Shown: positions 1 to 8,377 of the stretch, in pieces
Position numbering within the stretch: the first letter of the stretch is position 1
Layout of the letters: each line of letters opens with the position of its first letter
Assembly: GCA_012523595.1 (NCBI GenBank)
Contig: JAAYIG010000085.1
Location: 1 to 37,410 of the forward strand
Source of the DNA: Fibrobacter sp.
Lineage (GTDB): Bacteria; Fibrobacterota; Chitinivibrionia; Chitinivibrionales; Chitinispirillaceae
Direction: 5' to 3'
DNA: 37,410 nucleotides
Translations under genes and position numbers: made by a program
Notes under the pieces: model-generated
Databases searched by the model: none
Told to the model about the DNA's origin: nothing
The model's input: the letters and a program-made list of their open reading frames with translations, nothing else

Positions 1-566
1 GCATCAAAGTTCTTTCTCATCTCAAAACCATACCCGGCAAGATAGGTCTGAAAGGCAGGTGCAGAGATCTTGTTTCTTGCCAGTACTCTTGAAGAATCCT
101 CCCTGGAGAGATTGATCTTCAATAGAGAAGCGCACTTTAAAATCATATCTGGTATGTAAACATGGAAATCTTTCACCCCTGCGGAAATTCTGGTATCCAT
201 TTTCAGCGGTTCGTCTTTACCCGTAGCCCAGATTATTCTGGAGCTGAGGAAAACCGAGTCATCTCTGATGTGATAACTGCCGCCAATAAGCACATCCCAG
301 CCCCATCTGTTTCTGTGCGCAGTAATAAGACTATCGGAGTCTAAATCGTATCCTGTTGAATCAACCTGAAAGAGATAGAGCGGATCCCATATCTGCAGAC
401 CGCTCTTCTGGCCCATTTTATTGAAGAATGCTTCAGGGAAAGCAGATCCTATCCAGTCATAAAGCGGCAAATCTGTTTGATTTTTAAATGGAAAAACAGC
501 AATGCTCAATTGTGCAGCAGAGGCAAGTTGAAGAAAAGATAACAGTAGAAGAGCCGTTCGCTTCAT
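1..566 (-). CDS. Secreted protein with TolB/CsgG-like N-terminal motif, 3' end outside window
   Basis: Reading the minus strand from the ATG at 566 gives an uninterrupted frame of 188 codons that runs off the left edge. The N-terminus (MKRTALLLLSFLQLASAAQ) is a clear signal peptide, followed by SIAVFPFKNQTD. That IAVFPFxNxT pattern is typical of the first strand of TolB/CsgG/FlgO-type N-terminal domains found in secreted or TPR-bearing proteins; the family link is inferred from the pattern only. No good Shine-Dalgarno sequence precedes the ATG, but the signal peptide fixes the start fairly well. The gene is divergent from rpsT, with 270 bases between them. The function and the C-terminal domains cannot be told because the gene is truncated by the window. 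Confidence 0.8.
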   Translation of the reverse strand, partial: MKRTALLLLSFLQLASAAQLSIAVFPFKNQTDLPLYDWIGSAFPEAFFNKMGQKSGLQIWDPLYLFQVDSTGYDLDSDSLITAHRNRWGWDVLIGGSYHIRDDSVFLSSRIIWATGKDEPLKMDTRISAGVKDFHVYIPDMILKCASLLKINLSREDSSRVLARNKISAPAFQTYLAGYGFEMRKNFD

Positions 567-759
567 TTTAAGGATAGGCCCGCCCGCACCTTAATGGTCT
601 GATTACTTAAATTTAGAAATTATATAAGTAATATGTAATAATAAGATATTGGCCATCATGTAACAAGGTTTTTCCAGAAAAAGGCGCCGTTTCAGTTAAG
701 TTACAATTATTAGATAAAGTAAATTAATTACATTCCAGAGAACTGTTTTGGCAATCAGA

Positions 760-788
760 TTGACCTGTTGACAGTAAAATAGTATTTT
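760..788 (+). promoter_or_regulatory. Sigma-70-type promoter for rpsT
   Basis: TTGACC at 760-765, a 17-base spacer and TATTTT at 783-788. It lies about 50 bases upstream of the rpsT start in an AT-rich divergent region. A TTGACA at 768-773 is also present but has no -10 box at a usable spacing. Confidence 0.5.
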
Positions 789-836
789 TTGTGTTTTGTC
801 CAAGAGATTAACTCACAATTTTAAGGAGAGATTTTC

Positions 837-1094
837 ATGCAGCGACATAAGTCTGTAGAGAAGCGTGCCCGCAAAAACGTAGTAGAGAATCAGGTAAATC
901 GTCAGGGACGGTCGCGTATTAAAACTGCTGTTAATAAAGTTTTACACTCCAAGGACAAGAAAAGCGCTCAGGAGGCCCTGAAAAATGCCGTTTCAGTTCT
1001 GGATAAAAGTGTCAAAAGCGGCCTGATTCATATAAATAAAGCAGCTAATAAGAAATCTACTCTTTCCAGAATAGTAAACAAACTGGAAAAATAG
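837..1094 (+). CDS. rpsT: 30S ribosomal protein S20
   Basis: An 85-residue, highly basic, Ala- and Lys-rich protein with the S20 layout: an N-terminal RHKSVEKRARKN stretch, then RQGRSRIKTAVNKVL, and a C-terminal IHINKAANKKSTLSRIVNKL helix. S20 binds 16S rRNA in the body of the 30S subunit. Length and the helical Lys/Arg pattern match the family (about 85-90 residues). The start is supported by AAGGAGAG eight or so bases upstream of the ATG. It stands alone between a divergent gene and an unrelated membrane protein gene, with its own promoter. S20 is often encoded as a single-gene unit, so the arrangement is ordinary. Confidence 0.95.
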   Translation: MQRHKSVEKRARKNVVENQVNRQGRSRIKTAVNKVLHSKDKKSAQEALKNAVSVLDKSVKSGLIHINKAANKKSTLSRIVNKLEK

Positions 1095-1104
1095 CTAAAG
1101 CGAA

Positions 1105-1131
1105 GCAGCGCCATCCCAGGAACGGTGCTGC
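1105..1131 (+). terminator. Weak hairpin after rpsT, possible terminator
   Basis: GCAGCGCC at 1105-1112 can pair with GGTGCTGC at 1124-1131 (one G-U pair) around an 11-base loop, eleven bases after the rpsT stop. There is no T-run directly after it; the nearest T-rich tract is about 45 bases further on. The hairpin may instead protect the 3' end of the mRNA. Confidence 0.3.
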
Positions 1132-1233
1132 TGCCCTGTTCACCCTGCTTTCGGTTCATTGCTGCAAATAGTTATTTTTTATTTTTGATTTCACACAGCC
1201 TGGTGTGGTGATTATAGTTCAGTAGCCGAGAGA

Positions 1234-3363
1234 ATGTCCGTGCGCCTTTCTGGTCTAAAATTTCTCTTTTTTTTCTCTTTCATTACAGCAGCAACCGCTT
1301 CTCCTCTGAATCTATTCTGGACCGACCAGATCAATTCAGCTATACAGGAGAGAGATTCATATTTCTCGGCAATGGGAGTCATTTCAGAGAACAGCCGCAG
1401 AAGTATCGATGATGAGCAGAGTAAAATCAGGTTATCAGGCCTTCTGGACTCCTCACCCGCATATAACAATCCCTGGTTCAACCTGTTAAAGGGTATTTCA
1501 ACTCTTGATACAGTTGCCGGATTAAAAGAATACTCTTTTAATCGTGCCCTGTCTATTGCACAAAAGGACCCCGGAACAACCTGGGTGCTTTTTGTAGAGT
1601 TTATCAGATATAAACAGGATGTGTGGGCTGAAAAAAGTATCGTGCAGCTTGAGAGACAACTGTTTGAATCCGGCGCACGCTCCTCAAGGATAATCTCCAG
1701 TCTGTTGCTCAATTACGGGATTCTTGCGGAAAAGGAAAAAAATACCTTTAAAGCTCTGAAATATTATGAATGGGCAAAACGGTTTGATCCTTTGGACGGG
1801 GCTCCATATCTTCGCGGGATCCTCCTTTATTTCCCATTTTCCATAAATGGTTTAAAAGAGGAACTTGGTGGTTTTCTCTACACACTCAGAAATTCATGGA
1901 CTGAGCAGATTGAGCTTTTCAGCACTGGTTATAACTGGTTAAGATGTGTAGTTCTGTTTTTTATACTCTCAGTTTTTATAACATTGATTATAAAATACTT
2001 TCCTTTCTCACTTCATAATATCGCGGATCTCTTCCCCACCAGCGTGTCACTGACCCTGAGGACTATCCTTGCTTCTGCATGTGTCATCTCGCTCTCCTCC
2101 TTTGGAATCCTGCCTTTCCTGTGGGTATCGGCATACCTTATATGGCACTTTCTTAACATTAAGGAAAGAGTTCTGCTGGCTGTAGCACTCATTTTTCTGA
2201 TTCTTGCTCCTGTTGATACTTATCTTCAAAGCATGTTCAGCGAGGCACTGAACCCGGAAAGCAGTGTACAGATGCTCTCGAAAGCGGTAAATGAAGGGTA
2301 CTCCGATGCAATTTATAAAGAGGTAATCCGCAGAAGCAGTGAAAATCCAACAGATTTTCTTTCTCCCCTGAGCGCAGCAATTTATGAAGTAAAGAGAAAT
2401 GATTACTCTTCAGCCAGGCAAAATATTCAGAAAAGCACTGCTTTACGTCAGGACGATCCGGTTGTTCTGATATCTGCCGGAAATCTTTCCTACCTTGAGG
2501 GAGACCTGGATAAGGCTAAGACATACTTTAAAAGGGTTGTCGAGCAAGACAAGGGAATTGTGAGCGCCAGGTTCAATCTGGCCCAGTGCTATCTTAGAAA
2601 AATGGAAACCATCACCGGCACTGAAATGCTAAATGACGCTGCAGAGAGGGATCCGATACGGGTCAATTCTTTTGTCCACAAAAACGACACTTATTTTTCG
2701 ACAAACTGGCCTGCTTTGCGTCAGGTTATGTTTTCAGATTACCCTGCCATTTATTTCTGGACCAGCATCTTCCCCTTCTACACCGGCAGCTGGAGTGATG
2801 CAGGGACTCTCTGGGGAACACAGTTTCTTGGATTATCTCCTCTGGTTTCAATTATTGTTTCCATAATTTTGTTTATTTTCCTTTTCATAATCCACAGCAG
2901 AGAAGCAAGCCACAGTAAAGTGAGGAGATTTTTCGAATGCAAGTATTGTGGCAGGATAATCTGCCGTAAATGCAAATCGGGCCTGTTATGCAACTCCTGC
3001 TTTGAGAAAACCAGATTTATCAGAAATGAGAATAAACTGGTAAAAAAGCAGCACACCATCTCCAACAGATTCCATCTTGCAGCAATGATTAAGAAAGAGA
3101 TTCTGGAGATTGTATTCCCGGGTTCCGGGAGTATGCTTGATGGTCAGAAGCCTTTTTTCCTTGTTATACTCTTTTTACTGATAACAAGTTTCGTGTATGC
3201 TTCTTATGCAGCTCTTTTGTTCAACAATCACATTTCATCGGCAAAAGTATTGTACTTCCTGTTGGTCATCCTTTTTGCATATAACTTTTTATTTCTCTAC
3301 AGTGGAGGCGTGAAAATTGTACGGTTTTTCCGAGAGTATTTTAAGATGCAAAAATCTGCATAA
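1234..3363 (+). CDS. Multi-pass membrane protein with TPR repeats and a cytosolic-type zinc ribbon
   Basis: 709 residues. In order: a signal-like hydrophobic N-terminus (about 8-23), a helical region of about 200 residues resembling TPRs, three hydrophobic segments (about 234-257, 270-310 and 312-331), TPR-like helices (about 345-475), another membrane segment (about 540-560), a six-cysteine cluster CKYCG-x3-CRKC-x5-CNSC (about 568-588), and two C-terminal membrane segments (about 640-690). The Cys spacing suggests one or two bound zinc ions. It is followed after 12 bases by the DUF4388 gene and then by mglA and mglB, so it is probably part of the same cellular system. TPRs suggest a scaffold. 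No enzymatic motif is visible and I do not recognise a named family. The ATG has only a weak upstream GAGAG. Confidence 0.8.
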   Translation: MSVRLSGLKFLFFFSFITAATASPLNLFWTDQINSAIQERDSYFSAMGVISENSRRSIDDEQSKIRLSGLLDSSPAYNNPWFNLLKGISTLDTVAGLKEYSFNRALSIAQKDPGTTWVLFVEFIRYKQDVWAEKSIVQLERQLFESGARSSRIISSLLLNYGILAEKEKNTFKALKYYEWAKRFDPLDGAPYLRGILLYFPFSINGLKEELGGFLYTLRNSWTEQIELFSTGYNWLRCVVLFFILSVFITLIIKYFPFSLHNIADLFPTSVSLTLRTILASACVISLSSFGILPFLWVSAYLIWHFLNIKERVLLAVALIFLILAPVDTYLQSMFSEALNPESSVQMLSKAVNEGYSDAIYKEVIRRSSENPTDFLSPLSAAIYEVKRNDYSSARQNIQKSTALRQDDPVVLISAGNLSYLEGDLDKAKTYFKRVVEQDKGIVSARFNLAQCYLRKMETITGTEMLNDAAERDPIRVNSFVHKNDTYFSTNWPALRQVMFSDYPAIYFWTSIFPFYTGSWSDAGTLWGTQFLGLSPLVSIIVSIILFIFLFIIHSREASHSKVRRFFECKYCGRIICRKCKSGLLCNSCFEKTRFIRNENKLVKKQHTISNRFHLAAMIKKEILEIVFPGSGSMLDGQKPFFLVILFLLITSFVYASYAALLFNNHISSAKVLYFLLVILFAYNFLFLYSGGVKIVRFFREYFKMQKSA

Positions 3364-3375
3364 AAGGAGGAACTG

Positions 3376-4455
3376 TTGGTATTAAGCGGCACCCTGCGGG
3401 AGTTTATTCTTGCTGATGTGTTTCAGTTGCTCACTCAGCAGAAAATCACAGGAAAGCTGATTTTGAACAATGGACGAAGCGAAGGCTTTGTCATTTTTCA
3501 AAACGGACTGGTAGTTGCTGCCCAAAAAGATGACGAAAAATTTCTCTCTAAACTCTACAATTACCTCATCAGTGTAAAAAAACACAGTTCTTCAAAAATA
3601 CGGGCACTTTTTGCAGCATTTGAGGGTGATATCAGCGGATTAACAAATGAGATTACTGTCATGGGCCTCATTCCCAAACATGACCTGAACATGCTTGCAG
3701 AATCCACCACGATGGATATTGCCTGCAGTCTTTTTCTATGGAAAACTGGAACCTACCGTTTTAATTCCATTACCAATGTAGACTCTCTGGTTCCCGCAGA
3801 AATCTCCATTCCAGTGGAGAATATAGTCATGGAAGCGATGAGAAGAGTGGATGAATGGAACAGGATGCTTCAATGCATCTCTGAGCAGTCAATATTTGTC
3901 CGAAACCAGAAAAATGCAAATGATTTGATGCAGGAAATCGACCCTCTCTCCGACCCGGACAGTTACATTCTGATGCGAATCAACGGAACATCACCTGTCA
4001 AGGATCTTTTAAGCAGTCTTTGCCTCAGCGAATACAAAATCTACGAATCATTGTACAATCTCTTACAAAACAAGAGAATTACGTTTCTTTCTGACCGCAT
4101 CTCCCAATCTGTACAGGCAGCTCTTCACAAGAAAGAGCGCGAACATTCTACTTCACGATTCTACACGCTTTATTCAATTCTGACAGCTCTTGGAATCATT
4201 CTGCTGATACTCTTTATGGCCCTTGTGGTTTTTAAAAAAGTAATAGTACCGGATAGGGCCACCGATGCCCATCATAGCAGAATCGAGTTACCCTCTGCAC
4301 TGGCAAAAGAAAAGGCCTCCATTGCAAAAATCTACTACAGAGCCAAATACAGCACAGAACCACAGAGCCCGGAAGAACTGAAGGAATTCAAATTATTATC
4401 GGATAGAGATTTTTTTCATTATCTGATCAATTCTGATTCTGAACAGAAAAAGTGA
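3376..4455 (+). CDS. DUF4388 (PatA N-terminal-like) domain protein with C-terminal membrane anchor
   Basis: 359 residues starting at a TTG codon, chosen because a perfect AGGAGG (3365-3370) sits five bases upstream and the DUF4388 core begins at once (LSGTLREFILADVFQLLTQQ, then KITGKLILNNG and IFQNGLVVAA). DUF4388 proteins recur in bacteria with Mgl/Frz-type or two-component polarity systems; no catalytic activity is known for the domain. Residues about 100-240 are helical and look like a second, divergent copy. A membrane segment follows at about 263-288 (YSILTALGIILLILFMALVVF), leaving a short C-terminal tail. It is tightly coupled to the upstream TPR gene. A separate promoter lies between it and mglA. 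Confidence 0.8.
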   Translation: MVLSGTLREFILADVFQLLTQQKITGKLILNNGRSEGFVIFQNGLVVAAQKDDEKFLSKLYNYLISVKKHSSSKIRALFAAFEGDISGLTNEITVMGLIPKHDLNMLAESTTMDIACSLFLWKTGTYRFNSITNVDSLVPAEISIPVENIVMEAMRRVDEWNRMLQCISEQSIFVRNQKNANDLMQEIDPLSDPDSYILMRINGTSPVKDLLSSLCLSEYKIYESLYNLLQNKRITFLSDRISQSVQAALHKKEREHSTSRFYTLYSILTALGIILLILFMALVVFKKVIVPDRATDAHHSRIELPSALAKEKASIAKIYYRAKYSTEPQSPEELKEFKLLSDRDFFHYLINSDSEQKK

Positions 4456-4513
4456 AATCTTGCATGGAAAATTGTTATACTTAATTATATTAATTGCAAG
4501 GTAAAGCTCCTTC

Positions 4514-4542
4514 TTGCAAAAACTCAATATCAGAACTATATT
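4514..4542 (+). promoter_or_regulatory. Promoter for mglA-mglB
   Basis: TTGCAA at 4514-4519, exactly 17 bases, then TATATT at 4537-4542. It is about 65 bases upstream of the mglA ATG in a 153-base gap. The same -10 hexamer and spacing occur upstream of the EF-G-like gene (13139-13167), which supports the call. Confidence 0.55.
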
Positions 4543-4608
4543 AATTCTGGTAAAGAGGAATCTCCTACCGGAGCATTTTGGCCATTGATTTAAACAGAAG
4601 GACAATTC

Positions 4609-6315
4609 ATGGCATCAATTAATTATGCGGCTAGGGAAATTAGTGTAAAAGTCGTGTATTATGGCCCTGGTTTGAGTGGTAAAACTACCAATCTACAAGT
4701 CATACACAAAAAAGTCCCCCCTGAGTTCAAGAGCGACATGGTCTCTCTGGCTACGGAAACAGATCGTACTCTGTTTTTTGATTTCCTGCCTCTGGACCTG
4801 GGGAAAATCAAAGGCTTTGCCACAAAATTTCAGCTCTATACCGTACCGGGGCAGGTCTACTATAATGCCACACGTAAACTGGTTCTCCGCGGTGTTGACG
4901 GAGTAGTGTTTGTGGCTGATTCATCTCCGGACAAGGTTCAGGAAAACCTGGAGAGCTTTCAGAACCTCGAAGACAACCTGGCAGAATACGGATATAAGCG
5001 TGAGAGCATTCCAATTCTCATCCAGTATAATAAAAGGGATCTCCCTAACGCTCTTCCTGTTGAAGAACTGCAGAAGCTCATAAATAAATACAACCTTCCA
5101 TGGAATGAGGCTGTAGCATACAAGGGAATTGGTGTTTTTGACTCCCTTAAGTTAATCGGAAAAATCGTCATAGACTATCTCAACAAAAAGTACTCTCGCC
5201 AATCACCCCGTTCTGCAGCGCCTCAGGCCGCAGCGCCCCAACAGGCAAATCCCGGGCCTGCGCCAAGACAATTTGCTCAGCCGCAGCAGTTCGGACAAGT
5301 CAATACAGGGTACAGCCAGCCACAGATGCCCAGACCTGCGCAGCCAAGAGCACCGCAGCAGACACCAAGGCAATATCCCGGTGTTTCTCAGCAAATACCG
5401 CCAAAGCAGACACCGCAATTTCCGCGGATGCCGCAGCAACCCAATATGCAGAATCCATCTCAGAGTCGGCAGCAGATGATCAATCGTCCTTTTACTCCTC
5501 CGGTTACAAATACACCGCCGAAGAGTTCTGCCGCCGACGATCACTATATTGACACTTTTGAACCAGCACCTCAGAATAATCCCGTCCCGCCTCAGGCCAG
5601 TGCCGATTCCGGTTATTACAACTATGGCAACATCCAGTTGCAGGAAATGGACGAACCACAATTTGAGGCTCAGAATCTTAAAGATCAAAATCAGGATCCC
5701 TCATTTTATTCTCAGAATCAACAGGCGGGTTTTTCCGGAGCGGAGCCTGCTCAGGGACAGTTTGAAGTCAGTGACAAAACCGATCTGGATCTGGAAATAG
5801 AGAAATACCAGCGTGAGATAGAGGAAAAACAGCGTCGCATGCGTCAGTCAAAACAATCTCCGCAGAATCATCAGTACCAGGCACCACAGCAACAGTATCA
5901 GCAGCCTGCGCCTGCCCAGCAGCACCAGCAGTTTCAGCAGAAACAGCAGTTTCAGCCGCCGCAGCAGCAGTACAATCAGCAGGCACAGCAGTATCAGCAC
6001 CCTTCTGCCCCCAGGCAGAATGTGCAGAATCCTGCTTTCGGTGGAACACAGCAGCAACAGTCTTTTGCTCCCTCTCAGAGTGCTGATGAAAACGATTACG
6101 ACGTTTACAATCTGGAAGTTTCATCATATCCTGAGCAGAACCAGGCACCTGCCAAGCAGGCCCCGGCACAATCTGAGGATGGAGATGAAGATATGTTTTT
6201 TACATCGGTAGATACTGACCGTCAGAAAAAACCGATGAGAAAACCAATCAATCCCCGTACAAAGCAGCAGAAGGGTTTCCTTTCAAAATTCTTTAATAAC
6301 AGGGATACTCTCTGA
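4609..6315 (+). CDS. mglA: MglA-type small GTPase with long Gln/Pro-rich C-terminal extension
   Basis: 568 residues. The first about 195 form a complete MglA Ras-like domain: P-loop GPGLSGKT (19-26), Arg53 in the switch region, the VPGQ switch II motif with Gln82, RGVDGVVFVADS, and NKRD (about 141-144). MglA switches front-rear polarity for gliding or type IV pilus motility in Myxococcus-like bacteria, with MglB as its GTPase-activating partner. Arg53 and Gln82 match the catalytic residues described for Thermus MglA, so GTP hydrolysis should be intact. Residues about 205-545 are low-complexity, dominated by Gln, Pro, Ala and Asn, with one charged helical patch (DLDLEIEKYQREIEEKQRRMRQ). The tail ends with a basic motif (KQQKGFLSKFF). 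Usual MglA is about 195 residues, so two thirds of this protein is extra. AAGGA precedes the ATG. Confidence 0.92.
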   Translation: MASINYAAREISVKVVYYGPGLSGKTTNLQVIHKKVPPEFKSDMVSLATETDRTLFFDFLPLDLGKIKGFATKFQLYTVPGQVYYNATRKLVLRGVDGVVFVADSSPDKVQENLESFQNLEDNLAEYGYKRESIPILIQYNKRDLPNALPVEELQKLINKYNLPWNEAVAYKGIGVFDSLKLIGKIVIDYLNKKYSRQSPRSAAPQAAAPQQANPGPAPRQFAQPQQFGQVNTGYSQPQMPRPAQPRAPQQTPRQYPGVSQQIPPKQTPQFPRMPQQPNMQNPSQSRQQMINRPFTPPVTNTPPKSSAADDHYIDTFEPAPQNNPVPPQASADSGYYNYGNIQLQEMDEPQFEAQNLKDQNQDPSFYSQNQQAGFSGAEPAQGQFEVSDKTDLDLEIEKYQREIEEKQRRMRQSKQSPQNHQYQAPQQQYQQPAPAQQHQQFQQKQQFQPPQQQYNQQAQQYQHPSAPRQNVQNPAFGGTQQQQSFAPSQSADENDYDVYNLEVSSYPEQNQAPAKQAPAQSEDGDEDMFFTSVDTDRQKKPMRKPINPRTKQQKGFLSKFFNNRDTL

Positions 6316-7046
6316 TGAAGGATATGATTCTTTTCCCTGAGGATATTGACCAGTTAAATGCAGTATTATCACAACTGGTCCTCAAGGCCAACCTTTTGCT
6401 CGCTGTTCTGATCAACAAAGACGGGCGGTTACTCACGAGTCAGGGAAGCCTTGAAATCGTAGACACGGTCTCTATGGCAGCACTGGTGGCAGGAAACTCT
6501 GCTTCTACTTTAGCAATTGCCAATCTCATGGGAGAGACAGAGTTTTCAACAATGTATCATCAGGGAAAAGAGAAGCACATCTATATCGCTGTCGTTGACG
6601 AGAATACGTTTCTGGCTCTGGTATTTGATGATCGTACCAATATTGACAGAGTTAAAGTGTTCGCAAGGCAGTTCGACAGACAGCTTAAACAAACTCTTGA
6701 GCAAGTCTACAACAAAACTGAAGATCAGATCGATCTTGATCTGGGTATGGGTTATGACCCGATGTCACAGCAGCAATCCTACCCGGAAACTTTTATGAGT
6801 GATCAGGCGTTTTCTGATCCTCAGCAAAACCCGATTCCTATTCTGGAAAGCAACCCCATACAAAACTTCGCTCCTCCAGAACAAATGGCCCCCATACCCC
6901 AGCCATCAGAATATAAACAAGCTTCTGATGAAGAGGTTTTTTATATTGAATCAATGCAGAAGAAAAAGATGGCTGAGTCTAACGATACTAACCGTCTGTA
7001 TCTGAAGAATAAAATCAGAGAGACAAAGATCAAAAAAGATAAATAA
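6315..7046 (+). CDS. mglB: MglB-like roadblock/LC7 domain protein
   Basis: 243 residues. The first about 130 have the roadblock/LC7 pattern of MglB: LVLKANLLLAVLINKDGRLLTSQG, a central VDTVSMAALVAGNSAST helix, then KHIYIAVVDENTFLALVFDD and a long C-terminal helix. MglB dimers bind MglA-GTP and stimulate hydrolysis, restricting MglA to one cell pole. The ATG overlaps the mglA stop (TGATG, one shared base), implying translational coupling and a fixed MglA:MglB ratio. As in MglA, the protein carries an extra disordered, Gln/Pro-rich tail (about 140-200), ending in a Lys-rich helix. The order mglA-mglB is the reverse of the mglBA order in Myxococcus. Confidence 0.88.
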   Translation: MKDMILFPEDIDQLNAVLSQLVLKANLLLAVLINKDGRLLTSQGSLEIVDTVSMAALVAGNSASTLAIANLMGETEFSTMYHQGKEKHIYIAVVDENTFLALVFDDRTNIDRVKVFARQFDRQLKQTLEQVYNKTEDQIDLDLGMGYDPMSQQQSYPETFMSDQAFSDPQQNPIPILESNPIQNFAPPEQMAPIPQPSEYKQASDEEVFYIESMQKKKMAESNDTNRLYLKNKIRETKIKKDK

Positions 7047-7047
7047 C

Positions 7048-7317
7048 TTACCAGCCTGCAACTGTTTTTACAACCAGCATCAAAATCAGGACAAGAAGCG
7101 CAAAGCCGGTTATAGTTTGCCAGGAAAGGACTGTTTTACCGGAACCAAATTCCCTTTCTTTAATCTCCTGATACGATTCCTCATCAGGCAGATCGATTCC
7201 ATCTAAATACCTTTCCGGTGACCATCCGGTATTTTCATCAGAGCCGCAATGGGGACATGCTTTGGCTTTATGGGAGATTTCGCTGCCACAATGTGGGCAA
7301 TTTACACTTTGGTTCAT
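7048..7317 (-). CDS. Small zinc-ribbon membrane protein
   Basis: 89 residues. Residues about 8-26 form a zinc ribbon with two CPHCGS knuckles (CPHCG-x9-CPHCG). A polar linker follows, then one C-terminal membrane segment (about 67-85, ITGFALLVLILMLVVKTVAGW). This zinc-ribbon plus tail-anchor layout is common in uncharacterised bacterial proteins; no function is assigned. AGAGG lies seven bases before the ATG. Its stop codon is one base away from the mglB stop on the other strand, so the two genes converge with no room for a terminator. Confidence 0.78.
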   Translation of the reverse strand: MNQSVNCPHCGSEISHKAKACPHCGSDENTGWSPERYLDGIDLPDEESYQEIKEREFGSGKTVLSWQTITGFALLVLILMLVVKTVAGW

Positions 7318-7382
7318 AATACCTCTTATTAAAATAATTAAAACCCGGTCTCCAGTATTATTTTCTTCATGGTTACGATGAA

Positions 7383-7408
7383 TTGTGATTTAACTTGTGA
7401 ACTCACAA
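7383..7408. promoter_or_regulatory. TTGTGA half-site cluster, possible operator
   Basis: TTGTGA occurs at 7383-7388 and 7395-7400, and its complement TCACAA at 7403-7408, in the 147-base divergent gap between the zinc-ribbon and deacetylase genes. The spacing makes both a direct and an inverted pair. TGTGA/TCACA half-sites resemble those of CRP/FNR-family regulators, but no such regulator is in the window. Confidence 0.25.
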
Positions 7409-7416
7409 AATTCTCC

Positions 7417-7453
7417 TCAGAGGTGAAATAGTGACTTATTTTTTTACCTCTGA
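7417..7453 (+). promoter_or_regulatory. Hairpin in the leader of the polysaccharide deacetylase gene
   Basis: TCAGAGGT (7417-7424) and ACCTCTGA (7446-7453) are a perfect 8-bp inverted repeat, and AAATA/TATTT inside can extend the pairing. It ends 11 bases before the start codon at 7465, so the folded RNA would sit over or beside the ribosome-binding region. Confidence 0.35.
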
Positions 7454-7464
7454 AAAGAAATGTT

Positions 7465-8316
7465 ATGATATTAGCACCAACTTTATTAAGCATTTTCCTG
7501 GGGCCTGTCTTTCTGGGAGGGATGGCATCGCTGCTGTTTGGGTACCAGAGACATTCCAGCAGAAAGCCAGGGCTTCTGTTCCATTCTATACTGGATAAAC
7601 CCCAAAGGAATATGTCTCAGTATTCCACAGAGCGGTTCAGATCTCTTCTCGCTGAATTGAAGAAAAACTCTCTTTCAGCAGTATCCCTGAAGCAGTTCAG
7701 TTGTCCCGGGGAAAAAACCGGCGAAGTCTTATTGACATTTGATGACGGATTCGAGAACATATACCGAAATGCGATTCCGGCGCTTGAAGATTGCGGATTC
7801 AAGGCAAGCATCTTCTGTGTTGCAGGATTTGTCGGGAGGGATTCCACCTGGGATGTCTACAGGAGCAGCAGACAGTTGACAAAATCACAGATATCAGAAA
7901 TCTCTTCCCTGGGCCATGAAATTGGCAGTCACACACTGACACATGCCAATCTCCCCTATCTCAGCAGCAGCAATCTTGAGAAGGAACTGAGGGAATCGAA
8001 GCAGAGACTTGAGGACATTACAGGAAGAGCTGTTACAAGCATTTCATTTCCTTACGGGAGCTGCTCCCGCCGTGTATGGGATAAAGTCAAGGAAACAGGT
8101 TATACTCAGGCTGCGCTTTACAGAAGATCTTCTTTTTCAGATCCGGATCTTTACCCTGTTTATGGTGTCTACAGATTAGATAGAGTCAATGATGTCATGG
8201 AGAGGCTGTTAAAAAAAGGGTTTTGTGCTTCAGCAGCACGAGCCAGGATGATGTCGCATTTTTCAAAAGGATCCCCGGTCTGGAAATTCAGAGAAGAATA
8301 TATTACCGTTCTGTAA
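7465..8316 (+). CDS. Polysaccharide deacetylase (NodB homology, CE4)
   Basis: 283 residues. The NodB motifs are all visible: motif 1 TFDDGF (about 92-97) with the catalytic-base and metal-binding Asp pair, motif 2 SHTLTH (about 153-158) with both metal-binding His residues, and motif 3 SFPYG (about 194-198). Such enzymes remove acetyl or related acyl groups from N-acetylated sugars in cell-wall or exopolysaccharide. The N-terminus (MILAPTLLSIFLGPVFLGGMAS) is hydrophobic and could be a signal anchor, placing the enzyme at the cytoplasmic membrane. An ATG at 7460 is out of frame and stops at once; the start at 7465 has only a weak purine-rich leader. The exact substrate cannot be told. Confidence 0.87.
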   Translation: MILAPTLLSIFLGPVFLGGMASLLFGYQRHSSRKPGLLFHSILDKPQRNMSQYSTERFRSLLAELKKNSLSAVSLKQFSCPGEKTGEVLLTFDDGFENIYRNAIPALEDCGFKASIFCVAGFVGRDSTWDVYRSSRQLTKSQISEISSLGHEIGSHTLTHANLPYLSSSNLEKELRESKQRLEDITGRAVTSISFPYGSCSRRVWDKVKETGYTQAALYRRSSFSDPDLYPVYGVYRLDRVNDVMERLLKKGFCASAARARMMSHFSKGSPVWKFREEYITVL

Positions 8317-8337
8317 ACTAACATTTCACTACCATTG

Positions 8338-8366
8338 TTGTTTTTAAAGGAAACTGTAATTATTTT
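8338..8366 (+). promoter_or_regulatory. Promoter giving a near-leaderless transcript
   Basis: TTGTTT at 8338-8343, 17 bases, TATTTT at 8361-8366. Transcription would start near 8373, about five bases before the ATG at 8378, which fits the absence of a nearby Shine-Dalgarno sequence for that gene. Confidence 0.4.
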
Positions 8367-8377
8367 GTTCTAAGATT

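Noticed and set aside
1212-1712. Minus-strand 166-residue frame opposite the TPR protein gene
   Set aside because: It is antisense to a protein with a signal peptide and clear membrane segments; no ribosome site and no family pattern.
5203-6169. Long minus-strand frames opposite the mglA tail
   Set aside because: They are reverse translations of the CAG/CCG-rich tail, Leu/Arg- or Ala-rich, without starts or ribosome sites.
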